64,000 nucleotides of DNA from Serendipita indica DSM 11827 (lineage: Eukaryota; Basidiomycota; Agaricomycetes; Sebacinales; Serendipitaceae), in assembly GCA_910890315.1 (NCBI GenBank), contig CAJVGD010000002.1, forward strand, positions 1,550,001 through 1,614,000. The letters are read 5' to 3'. Below, piece by piece: positions 10,329-19,211 of the stretch. The notes under the pieces were generated by a model. It was not told where the DNA came from. It worked only from the letters and a program-made list of their open reading frames with translations, and did no database searches. Every line of letters begins with the position of its first letter. Position 1 is the first letter of the stretch. The position numbers were made by a program, and so were the translations under genes.

Positions 10329-11634
10329 ATGGAGCCTGGAGATGAAGAAGAACACATCTCTGCGCATTCCAGAACTTCCTTTTCGACGTTGCTCACCGGA
10401 TTTGCGTACACCGCCCACTCTTCAACAACGAATTCTACCGCCCGGCCCGTTCTAGGTGTCGATCAACCAATTAGTTCACCGAGGAAACGCAAAAGAATCG
10501 AAGAAGAAGATCAAGGGGTTGGAATTGTGTCGGCGAAAAAGCGCGAAGGGGTCATTTCTCATTTGCCCCCACTCCAGGATCGCCTTGCACTCTATCTCGA
10601 TGGTGCGCTTCTTTCTTGATCGTCTATTACGCTGATATCGTCAATAGTCGTCTTCTGTGGCTGCAAGTGAGCTGCCATCCTTGTTCTAATTCGTCATTGA
10701 CGAGGTAAAAAGTCCGGGTCATACAAGTGCCGTTGTGGGGCTTCATTATGGGAATACGCAAAATGCATTTTGGAAATGTCTCCACGGATCTGGTCGGTTC
10801 ACCAGTTCATGTCACATTGCCTTCCTGAATTTTCCGCCCAGGGTTCACAGAGACTGTACTGCATCCAACTGAAGGCCCAAATCTCCCTTCCAAGTACAAT
10901 ATCGGCCTGGTACTCTTCTTTCTATTCATCGAAAACCCCCTGATCTAACCGTGGGCACAGACCGACCTGGTGACGACTCCCTCGCACAGCTTCGCCGATA
11001 TATCGACACAAGAGCGGAGGAACTCTGTGCTCGCACTGCTCCAGAAAATAGCACGATTCAAACCACGCATTGTGGCGTTCAATTCGTTTGCTATATGGAC
11101 TGATATTGCAAACGGCCTTGAGCCCCTTCGTCGCTCTTCATTCCCACCCAAATCTGCAAAGGCAAACAAGACGCGCAATGGATTAAAAACGGCCAAAGAA
11201 GTGTCCTCGGCATGTATCACGCTTGAACCGCCGCTAGGTGAAGATCAACTCCCACCGCTCAAGCTGGAGAGTACCAAGGAGAAGAGGACCCCACAATTTT
11301 TGCCGTGGAAGATTGTCTATGCAGAAGGAGAGACGCTGCTCATTCCCCTTCCTGGTACTTCAGGTGCAAACGCCAGTTATTCGGTAAGCCTTCAATACTA
11401 TGCGTTACCTATCTTATCTGTGTAGTTATCTGAAAAGATTGCATTCTTCAAGGCTGTAAACGATGCCGTACAATCAATCAAACAAGGCACGATGGATACG
11501 TCTCACATGGCTCGCATTATCGTTCGGGAGGACATTGTATAGCGCGACTGCTATACGACATAACTAATCTGGTCCGACCCTTTCAGGTCCTATTCGGCGA
11601 CGTACCAGACGTTTCATACAAACCATTAGTTTGA
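10329..11634 (+). CDS. TDG/Mug-family G:T/U mismatch-specific DNA glycosylase
   Basis: Single-domain uracil/thymine mismatch DNA glycosylase of the Mug/TDG family (base excision repair, nucleus). Exons: 10329-10602, 10648-10666 (only 19 nt), 10713-10792, 10842-10909, 10961-11383, 11426-11536 and 11587-11634. The micro-exon and its neighbours spell VVFCGCNPG, the catalytic Mug/TDG motif with its Asn, followed by GHTSAVVGLHYGNTQNAFWK. The SGFT and GLTDLV regions and FKPRIVAFNSFAIW follow. LLIPLPGTSGANASYS corresponds to the family's LFVLPSTSGxxA motif. A charged insert of about 60 residues separates the last two. A basic nuclear-localisation-like PRKRKRIEEE lies in the N-terminus. The final exon is my choice: an intron at 11537-11586, with AACTAAT and TTTCAG signals, bypasses a TAG at 11540-11542. 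Without that splice the protein stops there, 15 residues shorter. Confidence 0.88.
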
Positions 11635-12567
11635 CTATGCTGTCCTCGACGGCAATGGACCGTGGAGGTGTTGAAAATTCTGAAGATTCGCGTGGAGACC
11701 GGCGCAACGCAGCCTTGCGCGGTTCCTTGAGTGGCAACCACCACCGCCTCCATGTACTTATTCCCAATATCAGAGTTGCGTATCAGCAGCGTCATCCATT
11801 CAGAGGGTGGAACAAAGAGTTGTCGAGTCGTCGACCTTGAACATGGTAATCTTTGTGTTTGCACCGCACTGTCTAATATCTTCGACGGATCAGATAATAC
11901 ATATTTGCCTCCCTTTGCCACCTTTCATAGTCAGAATTATATTGCTGACTGATTGTACAGTCATGCTCGCACCTGTGCAATGCTTATATGAGGCACTCAC
12001 CTTGGCGAAAACACTGTTGGTTACCGTGGAGACAACTATGTTATCACCGTATCCAGCATGGAAGAGAAGCCACTAAGAAGCGAGTCTGAACCAAGTCTTG
12101 ATTGGGACCAAACCTCTGTCAGTTTCAAGTGACAGACAAGAATGGATATCCTTCTCTACGACCTTTGCGCTGCTTTACCATGGATCTCGACCAATATGCA
12201 TAGTCTGCTCGATACGAAGGGTAGAGTGTGGATGAGTAGCCGTCTCCTGACTGCCCTCTGCAATAAAGCCGAGAGAGCTGAGCCCTCTGAATGTTTCGTC
12301 GAATGGTTAACATATGCCTATCGCCGAATGCAAGACGACTTGTCAAAGCCTCACCTTTGTCAGGATCACGACCGAAGCCACTTTGTTTCTCACCCCTCTC
12401 AAAGCCGTAGGCTGTATATGTGAGCAGTCGAGTGGTTACGGCTAATTAACACCCTACGCTCCACGGGCTTCGGATGACATAGTGGTGGAACCTTGGCGTG
12501 ACGTCGCTTTTCGACACGAACATAAAAGAGGGAGCTGATAAGGATAGTCTGAGACCAGATAGTCAGC
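11635..12567. other. Unassigned stretch with coding-like fragments
   Basis: About 930 bp without a gene I can define. Plus-strand fragments look weakly coding: 11640-11840 and 11984-12230 (including GENTVGYRGDNYVITVSSME). They are broken by stops and lie in different frames, and I could not splice them into one protein. This may be a decayed gene or an unrecognised multi-exon one. A TATA-like ATAAAAG at 12522-12528 lies 40 nt upstream of the next ATG. Confidence 0.35.
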
Positions 12568-13033
12568 ATGGATTTCATCAACAAAGTCACCGGAAGCAAC
12601 AACCAGCAACAGCCGCAGCAGGGCGGAAACCAACAGCAAGGTGGATTCATGGACAGCATAAAGAATGGGATGAATAACGCGGCTGGCGGTGGGCAAGCCG
12701 GCGAGCGGAATGAGGGTATGTGGATCCTCGACATCTTACACTATGATAACTGATCTATTCCAGACTACCTTGACAAGGGTGGGTTCCTACAGTGTCAGCT
12801 CCCTCGAAATCACTAAATGACATTCTCTAGGTGTTGATATGTTCCAAGAGCGAGTCCTTGGTCAAGGACCTCAGAACAACGAATCTGCGGTACATAACCT
12901 TTCTTACGAATGCCTCGTGTGACTAAATCTTTCATTACAGATCGAACAAGCGAAGGATGAACAGATTTCCGACGCCATTAGGAGCGGCTACAAGAGTATG
13001 ACAGGCAAAGACGTCCCTATTGCGGACAAGTAA
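12568..13033 (+). CDS. Small Gln/Gly-rich protein, tandem paralogue A
   Basis: A small soluble protein of about 110 residues from four or five exons: introns follow NNAAGGGQAGERNE, DYLDKG and NNESA. The N-terminal half is MDFINKVTGSNNQQQPQQGG and similar Gln/Asn/Gly-rich sequence, probably disordered. The C-terminal half is folded-looking: VDMFQERVLGQGPQNNESA, IEQAKDEQISDAIRSGYK and TGKDVPIADK. The same architecture recurs in the next gene. No signal peptide. I have a memory of similar small basidiomycete proteins linked with stress, but I cannot name the family and give no function. ATAAAAG at 12522 is a plausible TATA element. Confidence 0.8.
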
Positions 13034-13363
13034 AAAGTAGTGTAATCCCGTAGGACAATGGAAGAAGATCAAAGAGCTACGTTCCGTCCACTGCGAACTA
13101 AGGGTCATGGACAGAAACGACGATGATTCGATGCTGAGCTCTGTCGACTGACATGAAGAATCAAATCCGAATCAAAAACGAGGATCAGATAAATGAGCTT
13201 TATGCTATCTGGCGTTGGAAAGCTCAATGACAGGCAACGGCAATCGCACGTGGATCAGAGCGTAATGGCTCTCCTCGGTCGCCCGAAGTGCCATAAAACC
13301 AGCAGTTCTGTCGAAAGCCACGACTTAGACACGATCTCATCCTCGATCCTACACCTACTAGCC
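13034..13363. other. Spacer between the two paralogues
   Basis: About 330 bp of 3' flank of copy A and promoter of copy B. A frame open from 13193 leads into copy B but has no family-like sequence before the MDFLKN start, so I treat it as leader. Confidence 0.5.
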
Positions 13364-13887
13364 ATGGATTTCTTGAAGAACGCTGCCCAGCAGTACACGC
13401 AGAGCCAGAGCCACGACAACCAAGGCCAGAATAATAATCAGGGACAAGGTCACCAGAACCAGAATAATGATCTCGGTGGATGATGGGGGCGCTCAGCAAC
13501 GCACTTGGCTCGCAGAACAAGGATAACAACCAGCAGCACGGCCAAGGATCCCAGCCCAATGCACAGCTCGGTGGTCTCATGAACATGGTCAACGGCGCAC
13601 TCGGTGGTGGTGCGAAGGGCGAGGCCAAAGAAGGTCAGTGTCCATTTCCTTCAGATTTGCGTCGTACTAAAGTAGATGCCAGATAAACTTGACAAGGGTA
13701 TAACCTATCTTCTATGCGAGTCTCTCCATACTGATTTTTCAAAGCTGTCGACATGTTCCAGGAGCATGTATTGAAGGCTGGCTCTCAAAGTAACGAGAGT
13801 GCCATCGAGCAAGCAAAAGACAAGCAGATTGCAGACGCAATTCGTAGCGGCTACAAGCAGTTCACTGGCAAAGACATTCCCTCGTAG
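13364..13887 (+). pseudogene. Small Gln/Gly-rich protein, tandem paralogue B, frame disrupted
   Basis: Paralogue of the gene at 12568-13033. It starts MDFLKNAAQQYTQ at 13364, followed by a Gln/Asn/Gly-rich part. The end is conserved: VDMFQEHVLKAGSQSNESA, IEQAKDKQIADAIRSGYK and TGKDIPS, with stop 13885-13887 and introns in matching places. At about 13478-13486 the first frame meets TGA after NNDLGG, while the family-like continuation MMGALSNALGSQNK lies one base out of phase. LGGMMGALSNALG mirrors the downstream LGGLMNMVNGALG, so both frames belong to one ancestral protein and a single base appears to be missing. I found no intron that repairs this and no slippery heptamer. It is therefore a real lesion, an allele, or a sequencing error. 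Confidence 0.6.
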
Positions 13888-13982
13888 ACCTTGTACTTTG
13901 ACGCCGACCTCTGTTGTATTCCATACCTGTTCAAAGCCTCTTCCCTCTAAATTGACTCGGAATCTGTCAAAAATGGGGCAGC

Positions 13983-13990
13983 TATATATT
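13983..13990 (+). promoter_or_regulatory. TATA-like element abutting an ATG
   Basis: TATATATT ends one base before the ATG at 13992. If this is the TATA box, transcription would start downstream of that ATG, which argues that the F-box protein really begins at the in-frame ATG at 14085. Confidence 0.35.
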
Positions 13991-13991
13991 C

Positions 13992-15827
13992 ATGAGGCAC
14001 AGCCTACATAGCGGCGCTCAGCCCGCGCTGGGCATTGGCTCACTTGACTTAGACCCTAACCACGACTTCGAGTCGATTTGGACGATGGATTATAATGCTT
14101 CTACCTACCAATCACCCGCCGAATGGGATCAAATGATACTCTACAGACCACCAGCCGGAACATCATGTCCGTTTGAAAAGGCAATGTCTCCGGAAATCCT
14201 CCTCAATATCGTCGAGTTCTTAGAGGCACCTCAGTGTTTGACATTGTCCCAAGTATGTCTTGCCATCCGTCTCCGAATGCGGCCCACTCACAATCTGACA
14301 GACCTGCAAACGGATTTACATCCTCTCACGAGAGCGACGAGGATACTGGACTAAATGCGCTTTCACGCATGGACTACTACTACCCGGTCCCAGGGAACAG
14401 TATACAACGGAAGAGTTGCGCACACTGGCGATCAGACAGGCGAATCTCGAATATGATTGGGACTTTCACACCCCAAGGATTAGACGACAAACGATAATAA
14501 TGCATGAGTGGGCGGCTCAAGAGTATTTTATTCCCAGCGGCTCGCGGTGGCTCGTACAATATGGATTCAGTAACGACGGCAGCATACTCAGGATATGGGA
14601 CATCATGAAGAATCGAAAAGTCGGGGATGTGGTAGCATTACACGCGACAGACGAGGCTACATGCATTGCAGGCGACTCGCTTGCACCTGACCAGATTGTG
14701 CTTGCATGTAGCTACACAAGGTACGCCGTTTACGCGTAAAGAAATTGTGTGCTCATTGCCCTAGGCAACACCAGGTTACTGTCCTGGCCTTCGAATTCAC
14801 AGAGGATGCGGAGGCGGCGACACCCAGTTACACTCTCGAACGACGGGAGATTATCTTTGACGAAGAGGTTCGCAAGTGTACCATAAAAGGTGACGTCCTG
14901 GCTACAACTACACGTCGTTCCACGGCTGTTCAACAATGGCGCAATGACGATACTCGTCGTTGGATACAACGTCCAAACTCTGTGCAAAGTCTTTGCCAAA
15001 TAGTGGAGGACTATCTCATTTTCACTGCTGCATACAGCACGTCCGCCACTGTGGTTCATGCTATATGTGTTTACGACCTATCCCCGATTCTAGCAGGGGA
15101 AATCTCCCGGCCAAAGACGCAGGTTGCGTATGCCGGAGACGTCGACGAAGCTGACAATGAAGAATTGACCGATGACGAGGACATGACAGACGGTGATGAA
15201 GAGTTAACTGAGGACGAAGACATGACCGAAGCCTTTGTGAGCTTCGAAGAGACGACTCCGGGCGTCGTCTGCTCCGTTCCACTTGACGGTAAGCCCGTCG
15301 ATGGACCATGCTTTGCACCTTATGCAGTCGAGAAGAGTGCAGACGGGCGCACACAGATCAACTTTCGGATTCTTCAAGTGATCAACACAACCGAAGGCGA
15401 GAGTCTTTTCTATACAGATTACGCCCTCCTTCCTTCCTCTCCTATCCGGGCACCGAACATACAAGTAGAGGAAGATATAATGATCAAGAGTCGTGCACAA
15501 AGTCGTGGCGACACTTTAATCCAGACTAGCGATCCTCATATTATCGACACCGACCGGTCGAATCGCCCCTCTTATTATGTACCTGAAGGTGCCGTGCGAT
15601 GGCAGCGTTTCGTCCAAGGTGCAAGTGGAACCAGAATACTCTGGGAGACGCCCCAGGGCGTCTTTAGGATACATTCAGATTGGACGGACGCCCCATCATG
15701 TTCGCGTCCGCTCCGGGCCATAACTCGCCCTGGTAGAGTATCCTCGATACTAGCATTCGACGAAGCGATGGGATTCGCGATCATAGAAGGGGATTCTGAG
15801 CATGATCTCGTGCTTTGGATCCGGTAA
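13992..15827 (+). CDS. F-box protein with acidic repeat, substrate adaptor candidate
   Basis: Exons are about 13992-14252, 14302-14720 and 14765-15827; the first ATG could also be 14085. The F-box reads MSPEILLNIVEFLEAPQCLT, then LSQ spliced to TCKRIYILSRERRGYWTKC, so intron 1 falls inside the F-box. It would bind Skp1 and recruit substrates to an SCF ubiquitin ligase. The remaining roughly 480 residues have scattered beta-strand-like segments (WLVQYGFSNDGSILRIWDI, TVLAFEFTED) suggestive of a propeller-like recognition domain, though no clean WD repeats. An acidic stretch at about 15150-15235 contains two near copies, ELTDDEDMTDGDEELTEDED. The substrate is unknown. Many expanded basidiomycete F-box genes share this layout. 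Confidence 0.8.
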
Positions 15828-15967
15828 TCCTGTAGATATGACCAAGTCCGGCTAGTGGACTATAGCACTGATAAACAAGTTTATTAGAAGTTGAACAACA
15901 ATTCAAACGTCCAGTACTAGGCCTAGCTCGAGAAGGTTCATGAACGAGCAAAACAAATGTCCCAAAT

Positions 15968-18387
15968 CTAAGCAGGCGAGGAAGGTGCAGGAGCGACCTC
16001 TTCAAGGATGGGTTGCTGTACGCCAAATTCCACAGAGGCAGGACAGATTAATGGGTTTCCGCTCGTAGACGCAACAGGATCCGCGCGGATGAAAAGGCTG
16101 TCTGATCTCTTGACAGGGTTACCAAACGTTTTCTGCGCGCGGTCAGGACAAGGTCAAACGTTTGAGCCATAGACATGCCTTGAAGAGTGGGAACTTTTTG
16201 GAGAAGAGCTCGACGGATACGGTTTGATCAAAGAACGGCACAAGCGCAGCCGTGGCGCCTGCGTTGACAGAAACGCCGAGGTCTGCACCCACAGATCCAC
16301 CAAACTTCTTCTGTACATCTGATAGAGAAAGAACGGGATCCTCTATTGTCCCAGAGACGGGCGTGACGTCTGCGCCAGCAGAGAGCGTAAAATCTAAACC
16401 GGCAGACCCGTCGACATTGAGGAATACGGTTGTCTTTGCGGCACCTTCGAGAATAGTGACACCAATATCGAGCTGTAGACGCTTGAGTGTAGCCCATCGA
16501 GAGGGGTATCAAAACTTACACGAGGTACCAAATGGACCTCCGCACGTCCTTGCAGCTCTGCTGATGCACCAACTTTGACGTTGATAGCTGACAATAAAGT
16601 GAGATACGTCTTCGCAGAATCGACAGAACGTACGAGTTTCACCGGGTACCACCTGCGCAGCATTTTGTCCTTGACTAGGTGGGAACACGAGATTGATCTG
16701 GGGAATATCCATGGAAGAGGCGATATTAATATCGGCTGTGATTCCCAAATACGCCTTTGCTTGTGCATTGAGAGAAATAGAAGGTCCGACGGTCAGGATC
16801 CTGTGCGGACGTGGGTCAGTGCTTGTTAGAGGTGAATGTTGAAAACATACCCCGGGAAGCTTAAGCCAGGGAGACCAGCTACAAAGATCATCAGCTAAGG
16901 GGGTAGACAGAGGATATCTACATACTCTGGAGGAGAGGTACTGCTCCGGTATCGAATGTCCCTTTTGCATTAGCCTTGACGTCAAATGTCGCTCCCAGTT
17001 TACCACGAAGAACTGAGCGTCTGTGAGAACAAGGTGGTTTCAAAGTGGAGACGACTCACCCGAAGTAAACGCCAGGTCGTCAATTTGAGGCGGAACAATA
17101 CTTCCGGTGACAATGAATCCAACCTCTGCGTCGAGTTTCGCCTGAACAGCAGCAGAAACAGAGACCCCGGCACCGAGTGCTGGGACTACGCCAGAACTGG
17201 GACAGTCGATCGACGCACTGAAGACTGGAAACGATTGGTCGATATCGATAACATGGAAGTTCTTGGAAAGTGTCTCGTTAAACCCAGTCGCATCGTCCAG
17301 CTATGGTTGTTTAGTATCATAGTACTGACATGCGTCATAAATTCGTTACCCACCGAGTGCACAAAATCCGAGACGGCGCCAGCTGCGGTTTCAACAATGT
17401 CTCCGATGGAATCTCCAGCTTTATGGATGCCATCTTGAACCGCTTCAGCAGCATCCTGAACTCCATCGGCGACCGTATGAGCGGCATCCTGAACACCATT
17501 GGCGACGGTGTTACCCGCACCCTGGAGTGCATCCCCGACTTGCTGAGCTGCGCCCTTGACTGCATCTACAGCGCCGTTGAACGCATCTTTGATTCCATCG
17601 AAGAATCCACGACGGGGTTTGGCAGTTTGATTACGCTTCTGAGATGCCTCGACAAAATCGCGGATCATAGCATTCGCATGTCCAGCGCGAGTGGCATGTC
17701 GGATAGAGCGCTTGGTGGCGGAGCGAGTAATGGCATCTCGCTGTGTACGAGAATTGGTGGCCGAGGCAGTGACCCAGATTCTGCCCTTACTGTTGAGGGT
17801 CAGCTACTGTCTACTTTGTAATGAAGTACGCACGAAACGGGGATTTGAGCAAAGTCAAAGTCGAGCGTCAACGCTCGGACCGGGTCATCCAACTGCCGTT
17901 TGGCGAGACGAGCGGGCAATGTCTGGTTATCAGGAATCCACGACTTGACTACTCGGGCAAACGGACCGCCTGCACACTACCAGACGTCAGGGTATCATTA
18001 CCAAAGGGCGGAGTACTGACGCTGTCGGGCAACTTGACAATGGTGTTTTCCTCACCCCCTTCAAAGAGTTGATCACAATTCTTGGATCTATCGGTGCAGA
18101 CGAGGCGAACGTCTTGTGGACCAACAGAATCTGGATCACATTCAATAATGTCCCATCCTGCGGCAGCCGTAATATCTGAGAGCGAAGAAGGATTCTCCGT
18201 ATTCTTCAAAATAAGATAAGAAATGGTGAACCAAGCCGCCACGGGGACGTACGATCGCAAGGACGGAGTACGCGGAGTTCACACCATCTCCGGCGGTATA
18301 GGTGCAAGAACCAGAGGTACAAGGAGTCGACTCGATAGCACTTGCGACAGCGACAAGAAAGGCAAGAAAGGCTCCTTTGATGAGCAT
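15968..18387 (-). CDS. Large secreted protein with amphipathic repeat region
   Basis: Signal peptide MLIKGAFLAFLVAVASA, then a Cys-containing mature start (TPCTSGSCTY). Spliced exons give DIIECDPDSVGPQDVRLVC with NCDQLFEGG, and then LPDS joined to CAGGPFARVVKSWIP (intron about 18028-17985). A dibasic LAKRQ could be a processing site. About residues 230-300 form an Ala-rich helix of roughly 11-residue periodicity (NGVQDAAHTVADGVQDAAEA). The C-terminal half is beta-rich: HVIDIDQSFPVFSASIDCP, GSIVPPQIDDL, KAYLGITADINI and LDFTLSAGADV. It recalls fungal secreted proteins of DUF7029/DUF7223 type, but I cannot verify this. The last intron (16133-16178) uses a GC donor. If it is not spliced the protein ends early with a different tail. 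Stop at 15968-15970. It could be a wall- or host-associated protein; no function is shown. Confidence 0.75.
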
Positions 18388-19211
18388 CGAATGCAAAAGG
18401 AATGTCAATGAAAGAATGGTAGATAGAAAAGAGAGGAAAAGCAGAGCACGTCTGCGAGGGAAATTTGACGGAAGATGATGTGGAAGCCAAGCAGGTGAAC
18501 ATACCTTATATCTTTGCGGGGCCGGGGCGCCCTCTGGCATGTGGGCAACGAGCCATGATCAGCACCGGCGTTGCCGTCCGCTTGCAGGATGATGGAAATT
18601 CCGGCTAAGTTGAACGCAGGTTCGCAAGGTACTTTGCTATATGATGCCAAGGAAGGAAGCCTGGAGAGAATTATCTCTAGGACAAGGGCCTCGAGCAGAA
18701 GCACAAAACGGCTATGGACATAATTGGCATTTTGGTTGTCGTACCGTCTTCCGGGACCCCACCTGATAGATCGTTGTCTGGCCGCTTGTGGTAGCGTTGC
18801 AGCTAGGCGACCATCATCCGTAGGCGGCGCCGAACCACTGTATGGCACACTTCTCTATACTTTACGGTGCCGGCTGCCTCATGAGAGCTATCTTCTTACT
18901 CGCTCCTAGATCTTCTGAAGGCGGCTCGGTAGAGCATCAACAGACGGTCGAAGCGTGTTGACACTGTTCCAATCCCGACAAGAAGCCCCGAATTGTGTGT
19001 GTACATCGCCACTTGGTCGCGTATGGAGTTGATCCATGAGAAAGACAAGAAACCGCATTCCAGTAGCCTCCAGAAGGGTTCCCCTTCACCCTACGAGGAG
19101 ATAGAGCGTACTATCCAATCCCTGAGGACGAGTTGATTGGAGATTGTTGGTCATGGCGCGGTCAGGGTTTGGGGGAGCCACTTTTGGACCCGACCTTGAT
19201 CATCGACCTGC
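18388..19211. other. Divergent intergenic region, secreted protein / SEC31
   Basis: About 820 bp holding both promoters. A 147-codon open frame on the minus strand (18405-18848) overlaps the region just upstream of the secreted-protein ATG. It shows no recognisable domain, and I regard it as chance. No RNA gene seen. Confidence 0.5.

Noticed and set aside
13470-13490. Programmed -1 frameshift in paralogue B
   Set aside because: No slippery heptamer or downstream structure visible; a missing base or sequence error is simpler.
18405-18848. 147-codon minus-strand open frame next to the secreted-protein start
   Set aside because: No domain or composition bias, and it covers the expected promoter and leader of the real gene.
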